Of a stretch of 64,000 nucleotides of DNA, positions 47,163-59,562 are shown in pieces. Made by a program: the position numbers and the translations under genes. The notes under the pieces were generated by a model, which saw only the letters and a list, made by a program, of their open reading frames with translations, was not told the DNA's origin and ran no database searches. Location: assembly GCF_963576615.1 (NCBI RefSeq), contig NC_088714.1, positions 48,775,272 through 48,839,271 of the forward strand, written 5' to 3'. Every line of letters begins with the position of its first letter. Within the stretch, counting starts at the first letter, position 1. Source of the stretch: Watersipora subatra (Eukaryota; Bryozoa; Gymnolaemata; Cheilostomatida; Watersiporidae).

Positions 47163-47564
47163 ACAGACAAGCTAATCAGCGTAACTATCGACTTAGGCTA
47201 CACAAGAAAAAAGCGTTTCAGTGAACAAAAGTTTGGTTTGATTATTAGCAATGGTATCCAGTCAAAGGTCAACCAGTGATTATAATTGACTTTCAAATAA
47301 CCAACTGATAGGAAATATGTTCCAATGTTCCACTGCACTGTTCCACAGAATGCTTGAGCCTTGCCAACTAGCAGGTTAACACATGCGACACAAGCCACTG
47401 CTAAAACTAAACTTCATAATAATAGTAGACATTGTCAATCGGTCTGATCGCAATGCAGTAGCATGCTTTTGCTTTCTCTGTTTTCATTTTTACTATTAAT
47501 CAAAAATGTTTTTTCACTGACAAACCAGAGAAACATTTTCATATATGGCTCACATAGGTTTTTT

Positions 47565-48080
47565 CTTATAGGTCTACTCACATTGATCTACTCACATAGA
47601 TCTACTCACATAGATTTACTTGCATAGATCTACTCACATAGATCTACTCACATAGATTTACTTGCACAGATCTACTCACATAAATTTAGTTGCATAGATC
47701 TATTTTTATAGATTTACTCACATAGATTTACTTGCATAGATTTACTCACATAGATCTACTCACATAGATTTACTTGCATAGATTTACTCACATAGATTTA
47801 CTCACAGATTTATTCACATAGATTTACTCACATAAATTTACTATCATAGATTTACTATCATAGAGTTACTCAACTGAATTTACTCGCATAGATTTACTCA
47901 CAGAGATTTAGTTGCCTAGATCTACTCACATAAATTTATTCACATAGATTTACTTGTATAGATTTACTATCATAGAGTTACTCAACTGAATTTACTCGCA
48001 TAGATTTACTCACAGAGATTTACTCGCCTAGATCTACTCACATAGATTTATTCACATAGATTTACTTGTATAGATTTATT
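47565..48080. repeat. Tandem repeat, ~14-bp unit
   Basis: Unit CATAGATTTACTCA with variants (CTACTCA, TTGCATAG, ACTATCA), about 36 units. A longer block (near 47860-47930) is repeated at 47965-48040, showing second-order duplication. In gene C intron 1. Confidence 0.88.
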
Positions 48081-49720
48081 GAAATCTCGGGGAGGGTATC
48101 CGACACTCTCCTGTACCCCAGTCAAGGCAACAACTTTCTTAACTGTACAAATGTGAAGATTATGCAACTGAAATATAAGCACCTCTAGTGTACCACAATC
48201 TAGTGTACACAATCTAGTACACACTCTGTGTATAGAGTCCCTTAGTTTTACACTCTGCTATGTATATAGTTAGTGAAATCGCATCATGTTCAACTGTATA
48301 TCACCTCTCTATACTGAGTATAAAATCAGTAATATAGTCAATCATTGACTTGTGAGCATTTCAACAGACGAACTTTTTGACGAGGTGTAAAATTTCAGCA
48401 ATAATTTGACTCGAAAAAGTAAAAAAATGACCAAAAATATATAAACTAACTTGACTTTGAATTTGTCTAGTTAGTTTAGATTAGAGTAAGTTATACCTCG
48501 TATATCTGAACCTTCTCATCGCCTAGCTTACGCTTTCGCACCTCAATAAAACAACAACTACAGCGGGCTTTATTGATTATCATTACTTCATTAATTTATT
48601 TGTTTTTGAGATTTGTTTTACAAATTTTTTCAGTTTCAACTTCAATTTTAAATTTCAATTCACATTTAACTTTGTTTTAATAGCATGAGTATTTCTTCGG
48701 AGTATTAATTGTTAAACTTTTGTGCTCTAAAACACATGAAATAAAATACACTGCGTTCTTATAAAAATTTTACTACAACAGTTACGAAGCTGGTTTAGAA
48801 ATAAATAAACTTTGAATGTAAAGGCTTGCTTTATTAACAAGACGCACAGCCGTTAAAACTTGCGCATGTTACAGTAAACACACAGGGCAAGCGCCCATAG
48901 CATAAGAATAAGTATTAGTGTCAGTGGCTTTCGACTTTGTGTGAAAGGAAAACACGCTTTATTTGCTGGTAAAATTGCAATGTCGTTTGGCTTATAATTA
49001 AATCTACTCATTGTTGGTTCACTGTTGGTTAGAATAAAGCCTGCTTATAATTTGAACAGTAGTTTAATTTTGTAAGGCGAGATCTCAATCCATTGTATTA
49101 TGTTGTGTGGCTTTAATGCTTGTGCATAAAATTAATAAGGATCTTCAGAATTAAACTCTGGCTTACATCGCTGACACGCATTAATGTAAAGATTTCTAGC
49201 GCTGCCTGCGAGTTAAACCAAAACGTTTCATTAGCACTGTCCATGCAGTGAAGCTGACCCCGCTGTTTCAGCCATTGTATTTAATTAAATAATTAGAAGT
49301 GTTTGCTCGTAACTTGGGAAACTTGTAAACAATTAATATGACTATAACATCATACGTTTATAAGTGTTTGAGATAATAAAAGCTTTGTAAATAACGATCC
49401 AACATACACATACATTTTAGAGAGGTGCCAAAAGATCTGTGTTAAATGGCTTGAACTCGCATGGCTATACATAAAAGACCGCTGCATTAAATGACCAATT
49501 GAACAGGCTTCAAGAATGTCTTTAAAGAGAGAACAGGGGCGCAAGAAAAGGGTGGATAGCTCCAGTCTATATGGGCTAACAAAATCATAGAAGTTGTGAG
49601 CTAGTCAATTATGAAGATGCAATTTAAACACTTGTATAAAATATACTATATTAAATAGAATCTGTTGAGTGGGTTTTTATGATTCTAAATGCAGAAAGGA
49701 AACGCGCAAGCAATATTTTG
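48081..49720. other. Gene C intron 1, nothing recognised
   Basis: No clear exon or repeat. An isolated 18-bp MITE end (GTTGCAAGTCAACCTTTAA) is at 49725-49743, just past this stretch. Confidence 0.4.
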
Positions 49721-49859
49721 CACCGTTGCAAGTCAACCTTTAATAAAACATGTCAAGTTTAATCGGCTTAAAGCTGATCTAGTATTTTAAGAGCCGTGGC
49801 TTAGGTAAAAATTAGCCTACATGATCTCATGTTTTTTAGCCTCCTGAAGCCAAATATTT

Positions 49860-50075
49860 ACTATAATAAGAGCCGTGTTTGTCCATCTGTGCGTCCGAGG
49901 CCACACTAACATTGCCGAGCCACACTAACAGCATTAGAAAGAACATTGCCTCGCATGGTAATCAAACCCATGATTTAAAATTAAGTACACTACTACTAGA
50001 CCACCCAGTCACCATACCACTTCACTTGATAAGTGCGCAAATACTGATTACCCATGACGATCTCTCACTGAATTG
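49860..50075 (-). mobile_element. SINE fragment (tRNA-derived)
   Basis: On the minus strand a tRNA-like part (GGGTGGTCTAGTAGTAG, GGGTTTGATTACC) is followed by a tail (GGACGCACAGATGGAC and GGCTCTTATTAT), similar to the fragment at 2685-2840. Confidence 0.45.
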
Positions 50076-51092
50076 AGACTGAGAAGCATACTAGTGATCA
50101 TATAAAGTCTAGCACTCAGGTCCCTCGCCAAAAAAGATACTAAACTCAACACAATGATGTAACATCACATATTATACTTAGTATTAAATCAGTTAAACTT
50201 GATTAAGAAGTATTCTATGAACCTTTGTGCTGCTAATAGTGTTTACCAATCTTGAGAATGGATAACTTGAAGCTTAATAAAATTAGTATTTACTCTTAGA
50301 GTTCAGTACTCCTGCTCTTTTATTGTCAATGCAAAGCTTTTTTTCCAGTTTTAGCCTCAGTTCCAACTATTGGACTGCACTTAGTGACCTGTCAACAGAC
50401 CAGTGACCTTATTTTGGGAGCCCACTATAGAAAGACACTAGTTTTGCTTTCCACTTGTCATATAGCTTTATTTAGCTTTGTTCTTATCTTGAAAGGAATC
50501 TGGTAGTACTCAAGCTATTTTTAGCAGTTCTAAAACCAGAGAGTTTTGTGCTCATTTAAGCTGAGCAGCAGAGTCTCGAAAAGCTCTTTCAGCAATCACA
50601 TTTTGTTTTTAAAACAAACAATATACGAGTATAAAAACCCTTGTACATACGACGGTTTATGTACTGTATATATGTTTACATGTGTATACGGTGTACACTT
50701 CTCATATATATAGAAGACTCGCCTTTTTAAAAAAAATCTAAAAGTTCAGCAACCAGGCTTAAGTAACAAATAAAATAAAGAAAAATAAAATGTTTCTGTT
50801 CATGGTTTATACAAGTAAGTTTTGCTAGAATCTATAAAAAAATATTTTTAATGTTGCTTTGGTACAAAGGCTAACACTTAAACATGTTAGTTAATAATAA
50901 TAAGCTAATAAGTATACATGTATCATGTCAACAATTTTGTATAGAAAATTATGTTATGTTGCGCATGTTTGTGCTATTAACTATTACCTAAAACATTCAA
51001 TAAGTTTAAAATAGCAAAGTACAAGCTTTTAAGAATTATTTTGTAAACATATAGTTACTTCGATAAAGATATGATTTTACTACGTCGTACCT
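50076..51092. other. Gene C intron 1, nothing recognised
   Basis: AT-rich DNA without a recognised feature. Confidence 0.4.
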
Positions 51093-51390
51093 TTAAAGGT
51101 TGGCTTGCAACAAAATTCACATTACAGTTATTTTATATCAAAAGATTCACCATGTCTTACTCTGTTGTGTTGTAGGTGCCAAATATGTGGAAATGTGATT
51201 ATAAGCTTTTAAAAGCTCAAAAACGAAAAGCCGCCGTGCAGCTGCGATTAACTGTTCATTTTTGAGCGTTTAAGAACTTGTAATCACATTCCCACATATT
51301 TGGCACCTACAACACAACAGAGTAAGACATGGTGAATCTTTTGATACCAAATAAACTGTAATGTGAATTTTATTGCAAGTCAATCTTTAA
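51093..51390 (+). mobile_element. TTAA-flanked MITE, copy 4 (shortest form)
   Basis: TTAA at both edges. It is little more than the two inverted ends back to back, 298 bp. Confidence 0.85.
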
Positions 51391-51589
51391 GGAAATACAC
51401 TTTGAAGTTGCGATGGTGATTGTAATTATGGTACCACCAAGTGAATTTGTTAGTGTTCTTTGACATTTATGGCATAAAATCACTATAGGCTATTTATCAT
51501 CTCAGATCATACATAACATACATATTTGAGAAGCTAGTTTTGTAGGCATGTTGTCTGCTACCAAAGGTATTCTCAAGAAATATTGGCAA

Positions 51590-53360
51590 CAGTGCATCTT
51601 AGGTCAGTACAACGCGTATACAACGCATATACAAGGCACTTACAACGCACAAACATTGTGGATACAACGCGCATACACTAGCATCACAACACACATACAA
51701 CGGTCATTAGAAAATAAATAGAATACTTTATGTGATGTTTTAGACCTGTTTTATTAACAGACTATAAATATAAATAAAGTATTGAATAATAATAACATAA
51801 TATTATTACTATTATTATTATTAAACATTAATATCATTAATAATACTAGAAATTCCCCTGTCATACAGCCCATGACCAAAGTAATATCGGAAAAAAAGGG
51901 TACTGATGGTTGAGAAATGCAATATTAGCAGTTAAATGGCACTGCAGTGCAATAGGATAACTGCAATGGTAGCTGTAATGTACTGGGTGCGGGTGTTATT
52001 ATATACAACAAACAGCAATAACGAAAAGAAAAGAATATATATCTTCCCCTGCAGTAGGAGAACTGCAATATTGGCCAATATTAGAAGTAGAATGCACTAA
52101 TATTATTAGTATAATCAATATTATTAATATAGTAATAATAGAAAACCAATGCACAATTTTGTTTACATTTCAAACTTCATAGCTAACAATATCAAGAAGT
52201 TGTGATATTTATATAGATTTTTAGAAAATCTATTTAAAAAAGTGTTTGGTCATGACAAACAGCAATAATGAAAGAAAAGGAATATATGTTTATATCTTTC
52301 CCTTGCAATAAGAGAAATGCAATATTAGAAGTAAAATTCACTGATATTATTAGAATAACCAATATTATTAATATAGTAATACAGTAATAATAGAAAACCA
52401 ATGCACAATTTTGTTTACATTTCAAAACGTCATAGCTAACAATATCAAAAAGTTGTGATATTTATATAGATTTTTGGAAAATCTATTTAACAAAACTATT
52501 TAGAAAAAATAATAACAGTAACATATTGCCCATCATCGATGTTGTTTGTGTGACTATAACACTTCAATAGTCATCCAAACTTATAATTAAATATTGTAAT
52601 AATCTCATAAGAATCGTTAGAAAAAAATATCATCATCATTTCCTTTACTTTCACTGCTATGGACATCAGTTATAATATTAAAGTACTCAAATTTTCCAAA
52701 ATGTCAGTTTGTTTGAAATCGGCAAAAAAGAAACGATTCAGTATTCCTACGTTAATTACAGAAACCTTCAGCAATTCGTCAATGCTATAGACTGGTGAAA
52801 TGTGCACGTTATTTTTTCGTGAAATGCTCACAACTTAATAGTTCTATTCTCTGTCGCTTGGCGTTTCAATTGCCGGTCTTAATTTTGATAAAAGTAAGAC
52901 TTACCAAGTTGTAATCAATCACGGTTTTTAAGCCAAATAAATCTGTCTATTTGTGTATAATCCGTTCAGATGGGTAAGTTTAAGAATATGTCGACACTTT
53001 TCAAAGACTTGGTAATATATTTAAATAGGTTTATATGTGTTTTGTATCGTTATTATACTTAAACGACTCCACAAAAAAATGGTTAAATTTGTTTATGAGA
53101 TTTCGATACAATGGTTTGCGACGTTGTTGATGAATAATTTTCGTGAGTTGTGTGCACATGCATTTATCATAAAAACTCTCAAACATTCGCTCCGCTCGTT
53201 TGGTCGTGGGAATAATATATTAACAGTGTCACGTTGTGCCGCATGCATTGTTAATTACTTGTGTCGGTGTTGTATTCGCAATGTTTGCGCGTTGCAAGTG
53301 CCTTGTATGTCCGTTGCGCATGCGTTGTATGAGCGTTGTACCGACCTAAGATGCATCGTT
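51590..53360. repeat. Inverted repeat arms around Helitron copy 2
   Basis: About 75 bp at 51590-51665 (TACAACGCATATACAAGGCA and similar CAACGC words) recurs inverted at 53275-53350 with mismatches. Helitron copy 2 occupies the space between. Confidence 0.6.
51846..53211 (-). mobile_element. Non-autonomous Helitron, copy 2
   Basis: On the minus strand it starts TCCCACGACCAAACGAGCGG (53211) and ends GCTGTATGACAGGGGAATTT then CTAG (51846-51849), with T outside. Most of it matches copy 1 inverted. A segment of about 240 bp is duplicated in tandem inside (51998-52246 and 52253-52495). Confidence 0.7.
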
Positions 53361-53814
53361 ACCGAAATATTAAATCAATTCATTAATCACCCATTTTATC
53401 CTATTCTGTGATTAACAATAAGGGCTGACTAGTGAAATAGTACGGTACTAGCAAGACTCCGAAGGTCTCAATTTACTTACATATATTTACACTCATGCGC
53501 ATGTTCAAAAACCATGTTAATTGTAGCCAGTTTTGTTGACGAGTAGAAACATAGCTTTTTTTAAATTATTTGTCAAATGTGCAGGTGTTGCACCAAAGCC
53601 AAGCTAAAAGGCAATTATTAGTTAACATTTACTAATATTTTTATGTAGAAAATCCTTAGATTTCTATTGATGTACCATAAATCATAAAATAAATACTTAA
53701 TAAATTATGATTTAATGACAAATAACACATTTATTTTAAGCGTTCCCATAATTGCGATCACTGCAGCAACTAGGTGAAACGGCGTAACACTAAATTGGTA
53801 CGTTCTTGTTGCAG
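53361..53814. other. End of gene C intron 1
   Basis: Contains 53655-53765, similar to 43655-43775. The last bases form the pyrimidine tract and acceptor for exon 2. Confidence 0.4.
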
Positions 53815-54729
53815 TCTGGCTGTGGAACTTGTTCATGAATGCCGAGCCCATGGTAACGCTTAGACGTCTAGATGGCTATCAGACAGGTCTCTCGTCTCGT
53901 GTCATCCACTGTGGAAAACAAAAATGCCTTCTGCAGTGTGGTCGGAATACCACTTATGGCGCTGATCTTATTTTTTTCAATGAGAAGGACGTCAACTATT
54001 ACGTAAAGCCGCCTTCTCTGAATGAACAGACTTTAAAAGCCTTCCTCACCAAAGAACCACAGAACCATTTGTACACAGCCAACCATGAATCATGGGACGG
54101 CTTTTTTAACTATTCCGTAACCTACTCTGAGGACAGTGAAGAAGGTCGATACTTTAATTTTCCGAGAAAACTAGTTCGTAAGTCTTTGAGCGATCGACGA
54201 AACTTTGCTCTAAATTACAGCACTCGACATCCTCGAGCGCTGTGGTTTGTTTCGCATTGCTTACACAGATGGAAACATCACAGCGTGCAAAGTGGAAGGG
54301 TTGAGTATGTTCAGGAGTTGTCTAAACATTTTCCTATAGATGCGTATACACAGCACAGTGTGTGCAAAGAACAACTCGGTGATTTGATCAAGAATGAAGC
54401 CAACAAATCAGAGCCGGCTCTTGGAGAATATACATTCTACTTGTCATTTGAAAGTACCCTCTGCACAGACTACATTTCTGAAAAGTTTTGGAAAGTTTTA
54501 GAAACAAATGGGCAGACGATCCCAGTAGCTTTAGGAGGCAGTTCAATAGAGGAATATGAGAAAGTTGCCCCACCGAATAGCTTTATACACGTAAAAAACT
54601 TTAGCTCACCAAAAGCTCTGGCCAAACATCTCAAATATGTAGCAAAGAATGACTGGGCCTTTAATTACTACCATGAGTGGAGAAATTACTACCTCCTGCC
54701 CAAACGGATAATGACCCGGTCAATTGGAA
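53815..54729 (+). CDS. Fucosyltransferase gene C, exon 2 (GT10 catalytic domain)
   Basis: Catalytic exon of the third GT10 fucosyltransferase. It follows the acceptor TTCTTGTTGCAG and ends ATTGGAA before GTAAGT; both introns are phase 1 and the length of 915 bp is a multiple of three. In the spliced protein FNYSVTY is near residue 126, ALWFVSHC at 170-177 and the donor motif FYLSFESTLCTDYISEKFW at about 236-254, followed by IPVALGG, SFIHVKNFSSP and NYYHEWR. The stem is shorter than in A and B. A 126-bp stretch around the donor motif is nearly identical to gene A although the first half of the domain is much more diverged, suggesting gene conversion. The open frame past 54729 ends after 17 codons and is unlike the paralogs' tails, so I treat it as intron. 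Confidence 0.9.
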
Positions 54730-54989
54730 GTAAGTTACGATACACTTTTCAGGGTCTCTATTTTGATCAAGAAAACCTATAAAGCTATTGTAAGGGTTGA
54801 CTGAGTTCAGTCAACTTGAAGCTTAAAAATATGTTGCTTTGTGCTACTAGTAAAGCAGACAATAGCTTCTTAAAGTCACTTCAGAGTGTAACAGAAAAAC
54901 AGAATATATATATATATACTGGTATATATATACTGTATATGTATATGATGTACATATACATACATAATACTTCAATATATAATATCTAT

Positions 54990-55386
54990 ATGTATATATA
55001 AATCTCAAAGTCATCATTCAGTGTGTCCAGCTATAACTATTAGAGTCTAGAATTGCAAGATTTGCTTCATGCTGGATTTGATCTTGGAACCTCCCAATTC
55101 ATCAGGCAATAAACTAACCAGTTATGCTACGCGAGATGCAATGAATTCATCAGGCAATATGAGCCATTATCTCACTTAAAATATGCTTAGAACTCTGCGT
55201 CACCCAACGACACTAAAGCTTGCTCTCATGGCTCTTATTAGTAAATTTAGCAGTACGGATAGTAGCTTACTCAAACTAGTCATTGGTGATGAGCCAGGCT
55301 AATGGCAAGTGGCAGGCAACTACATTGCCTGCCACTGTTCATAAGCCGTTTTTCAATACCCGTACAATGCTGGACAGTCGGCTAGT
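54990..55386 (-). mobile_element. tRNA-derived SINE, near full length
   Basis: The minus strand reads ACTAGCCGACTGTCCAGCAT at the 5' end, GGCAGGCAA and its inverse near 55295-55340, a tRNA-like part (AACTGGTTAGTTTATTGCC, AAGATCAAATCCAGC) and an ATAGCTGGACAC tail with (TA)n. It matches 7678-8064. A TA microsatellite adjoins at 54902-54998. Confidence 0.6.
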
Positions 55387-55515
55387 ATAAATATAAATAT
55401 ACAAACAACATAAATAATATACTAACATTCCAGCTTTTAATATAAGCTTGCAGTAAGCCTGGTACTGCCTGAGAGTTCTTCAATTTCAATTAGATAGCCA
55501 GCAGCACACATGTAG

Positions 55516-55562
55516 ATTTTCAATGCAAATTGCTACACTGCTTTCACAACAACATTCCATGA
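55516..55562 (+). CDS. Probable gene C exon 3 (short divergent tail)
   Basis: Candidate last exon. It follows an acceptor ending TGTAG and starts AT in the phase required by exon 2, giving AAT (Asn) at the join. The product is NFQCKLLHCFHNNIP then TGA. Its beginning lines up with the other genes: G-DYSC in A, G-DYYC in B and G-NFQC in C, with the first Cys codon at the same place and the same TGTAG|ATT junction. After that it diverges and stops early, lacking AHERP and the CPYYN block. It may be a truncated functional tail, or a chance match with the real exon lying elsewhere or beyond the window. The spliced protein would be 348 aa. Confidence 0.4.
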
Positions 55563-55635
55563 ATGCATTCATTGAAGTTAAATGTCTTTCATGCACACGA
55601 AGGGACATTTTTGAGTTTCTAATCAGATGGGTGTT

Positions 55636-55983
55636 TAAAGCCTGGTTCCCATATACGTCGGAAAGCGCCGGCGACAGCGCTGGAGGCTATTAGCGGTGTA
55701 ATGGGAATCTACGCGCCGAAGACCGCTGGTAGTTGCCGGCGGTCAACGCAAGAGTTCAGCACTGTTCAAATTTCGTGAAAAGCCGCAGGCCAAATTCTTT
55801 CTGAAATGCACTGTACAGGCGAAGGTCAGCATTATCGAAACGGCATGGCGAGCGAACATTTTTATGCCGTTATTAGCGATGCATCTTTATGTGAACATAA
55901 CGCCGCCAAGCCTAGCGCTGCAAGTGTTTTGCTGCGCAATATTACCGCCGGTGTTTCGCAATCGATATGGGAACCAGGCTTTA
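55636..55983. mobile_element. GC-rich MITE with inverted ends AAGCCTGGTTCCCATAT
   Basis: Left AAGCCTGGTTCCCATAT and right ATATGGGAACCAGGCTT are exact inverses, each next to TA. The interior is rich in CGCCGGCG-type words, very different from the surrounding AT-rich DNA. No transposase. Confidence 0.75.
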
Positions 55984-56107
55984 GAGACTGGCTCTCAGAA
56001 ACCAGACGGAATTTTGAAAATGAGTATTTTTGGTGACTTTTTGGTGAAAAGCTTGGAGCACATGCGTGCAAAATTTGGAAAAATTTACAAAACAAGTAAA
56101 AATACAA

Positions 56108-56757
56108 ATAAATAAACAATAATAAAATACATAGTGTTTATGTAGACACACGCACGAACAATAATAAAATACATAGTGTTTACGTAGACACACGCACAAA
56201 CAATAATAAAATACATAGTGTTTACGTAGACACACGCACAAACAATAATAAAATACATAGTGTTTACGTAGACACACGCACGAACAATAATAAAATACAT
56301 AGTGTTTACGTAGACACACGCACAAACAATAATAAAATACATAGTGTTTACGTAGACACACGCACAAACAATAATAAAATACATAGTGTTTACGTAGACA
56401 CACGCACAAACAATAATAAAATACATAGTGTTTCCGTAGACACACGCACAAACAATAATAAAATACATAGTGTTTACGTAGACACACGCACGAACAATAA
56501 TAAAATACATAGTGTTTACGTAGACACACGCACAAACAATAATAAAATACATAGTGTTTACGTAGACACACGCACAAACAATAATAAAATACATAGTGTT
56601 TCCGTAGACACACGCACAAACAATAATAAAATACATAGTGTTTACGTAGACACACGCACAAACAATAATCAAATACATAGTGTTTACGTAGACACACGCA
56701 CAAACAGTAATAAAATACATAGTGTTCACGTAGACACACGCACAAACAATAATAAAA
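56108..56757. repeat. Satellite array, 42-bp unit, ~15 copies
   Basis: Unit AATAATAAAATACATAGTGT, TTACGTAGACACACGCACAA, AC. Copies differ by single bases (CGAAC or CAAAC; TTACG or TTCCG). As 42 is a multiple of three, long frames of 14-residue repeats appear on the minus strand; they are not proteins. Confidence 0.93.
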
Positions 56758-56979
56758 TGGTACTTTTTAGTTTAGATTTGACCATAACTATAACTGAGCA
56801 GTACATACTTTAAAAAGACTGTTCAGTAATTACATTTTATTTTAACGCTTAGGATACATAATATCTCTGTCTATATGTCTATGCAGAATAGGAAATGAAA
56901 ATATCTAAAACTTTCATGGACTCTTGTGAATACAGCAAGTAAAACCCAACATATTTGAGCTTGTTAGAAAGCCTATAGT

Positions 56980-57873
56980 TTAAAGGTTGACTTGCAACAA
57001 AATTCACATTACAGTTATTTGATATCAAAAGATTCACCGTGTCTTACTCTCCTGTGTTGTAGGTGCAAAATATGTGGAAATGTGATTACAAGCTCTTAAA
57101 AGCTAAAAAAACGAACAGCTAATTGCAGCCACACGAGACCGCCGTAGTTTGGATTCTCTTTCCAAAATGGCTCAAATGGGACGTAGTTGTTACAGGATGG
57201 TTTCTGTTTTCACTTTCATTCAACCTCATTCGTCGAAATATTTTCACAAATATAGTTCACACTTTCAATAAAACCATGTCTATTGTTCTTACGCGTCTAT
57301 TTTATCGTCATCGTAATTCTGTCACTTTTAGCAGTGATATCTTATAACTTACCGTAAAAATTCGTTTAATTTTTTAACCTTAGCTCGAAAGAGTACATAT
57401 CATTGTCTGATAATCATGACGAGCCTGTTGGTCACCTGTGATACTCGAAAAGTGCTGCAGAAATTATTTGTGAAGTATTGGGTCACATGATCAGATTACG
57501 ACTTGCCAATTAGATCAAGCCGAAACAAAACTGTAAAGTAGCGAGCATCTACAGTATATTTGATACGGGGTCTTCGGTAAAACCCGAAGTGTTTGTCATA
57601 AACTAATGCTATGATAGGTTTTATATTGAGCTTTTTATTGGCCTTTCAATTCTCGTGAGAACATCACGTGACAAGACAATAACCAAATTGTAATGACAAC
57701 GTCAGAGAAATAAAAAGATTCCAATCTACGGCGGCTTTTCATTTTTGAGCTTTTAAGAGCTTGTAATCACATCTCCACATATTTGGCACCTACAACGCAA
57801 CAGAGTAAGACATGGTGGAATCTTTTGATACCCAATGACTGTAATGTGAAATTTGTTGCAAGTCAACCTTTGA
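56980..57873 (+). mobile_element. TTAA-flanked MITE, copy 5 (long form)
   Basis: Left TTAA then AGGTTGACTTGCAACAAAAT; right GCAAGTCAACCT then TTGA, one base off TTAA. The interior matches copy 2 along its length in the same orientation. Confidence 0.85.
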
Positions 57874-58477
57874 GGATTGTATTTTTATGCAGACTAATAC
57901 TATGTAGCCCAATGAAGCTCCTTCACTAAAACCAAGATGTTGTGAAAGTGTTCAGCAACCAGGCTTAGTTTTTTATACGCAGTTTGAATAAAGGGTAAAC
58001 ATGTATGACGGCTTCACAAGTGCTGCCGTTCACAAGTGCTGCCGCTCCAGCTGCTATCAGTTATCATACAGTGATAACCATCTTGTATATCCATCAATAT
58101 GCATATGAGCTTGTGGATCTGTATCGAACAAGTACCAAAGTCAACCTTAGTGCAGTCTGAGTATTAACCTTGAAATTCCTAACAACAATAATCAAAGAAA
58201 GTAACATTTTTCACTTCAAAAAGTAGCCTGTTGAATGTATATATATATAGTACATTATTGGCAATAATTTCATACCACAAATAGAAATGTAGAGTTGCGT
58301 TTAATGCAGGCAGATACAAAATATTTTTATTTTCAAAGAAAATGCGTCTTCACAAGTTGTCAAACTCAAAGTAAAATCTTTAAAAAAATGCACATAATAA
58401 ATGTGTACGTAAATCAAGGTTGAACAGAGAAACAATAAACTTTGTTATTTGTTAACTCACTGAGTTTAACTCTTTCT
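57874..58477. other. Intergenic, nothing recognised
   Basis: A short direct repeat (CACAAGTGCTGCCG) at 58014-58040. No other feature seen. Confidence 0.4.
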
Positions 58478-58808
58478 ATATGTTAACAACTACATTCTGT
58501 TTGATCATTAACTATTGTGTTGTTATATGTTAACAACTACATTCTGTTTGACCATTAACTATTGTGTTGTTATATGTTAACAACTACATTCTGTTTGACC
58601 GTTAACTATTGTGTTGTTATATGTTAACAACTACATTCTGTTTGATCATTAACTATTGTGTTGTTATATGTTAACAACTACATTCTGTTTGACCATTAAC
58701 TATTGTGTTGTTATATGTTAACAACTACATTCTGTTTGACCGTTAACTATTGTGTTGTTATATGTTAACAACTACATTCTGTTTAACCATTAACTATTGT
58801 GTTGTTAT
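58478..58808. repeat. Satellite array, 47-bp unit, 7 copies
   Basis: Unit ATATGTTAACAACTACATTC, TGTTTGACCATTAACTATTG, TGTTGTT. Variants GACC/GATC and CCA/CCG alternate in the order 1-2-3-1-2-3, suggesting duplication of a three-unit block. Confidence 0.92.
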
Positions 58809-59384
58809 CAATACAACTAGAGTTCTCTTTATGCTTTTGTTTCTAAGCATGCCAAATTTCTCTGAAAGTTTTCTCATCATAAAACTAGGGGCAACATGAT
58901 AGTGATTATTTGCCTAAGGCAGCAAAGCGCTGAATCAATTAAAAAAGACAGCATGCTCTTTGGAACAACTTGAAATAACATAGTTACCGAACAAATTCCA
59001 CATTGTTTTTTTTAAGTTTTTCCTTTGATGATAGCTTTCAAAATGCCCACAGCTAGTTGAGCCTTTCCCTTCTTTGACCTTTTTGGATCGGTTGAAGATT
59101 TTTTTGGTAAAATCATGACTGCATCATTTAAAAGGCTTTATTTACTCCAACATTGAAGGACGCAGGCACTACTGTAATTAAATACCACTATAAACATCTT
59201 AACTATCTTAAATTTAAATCATCTTAACATACTAAACTGTTCAGCCCGCTAAATTGAACTTCATGGTCCAACAGAGAAACATGGTAAAAGGCATTTCGGA
59301 GCAAAAAAACAATCATTTAAGGTTGGATTGCTGCTTTTAGACAGGCTTTACCTTTTTTTAATTTATTTTTTATGTTGCAGCGCC
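58809..59384. other. Intergenic, nothing recognised
   Basis: No exon or repeat recognised. Confidence 0.4.
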
Positions 59385-59562
59385 ATACAGGTTTGTAACA
59401 GCGTCATACAGGTTTGTGGCAGCGCCATACTTATTTGTGGCAGCGTCATACATGTTTGTGGCAGCGCCATACAGGTTTGTGGCCACGTCATACAGGTTTG
59501 TGGCAGCGCCATACAGGTTTGTGGCAGTGCCATACAGGTTTGTGGCAGCGCCATACAGGTTT
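59385..59562. repeat. Minisatellite, 21-bp unit, ~8-9 copies
   Basis: Unit GCAGCGCCATACAGGTTTGTG with a few variants. The length is a multiple of three, so both strands carry open frames. Confidence 0.9.

Noticed and set aside
55981-56745. Open frames of 254 and 214 codons on the minus strand
   Set aside because: They are translations of the 42-bp satellite; the period is a multiple of three, so frames stay open without selection.
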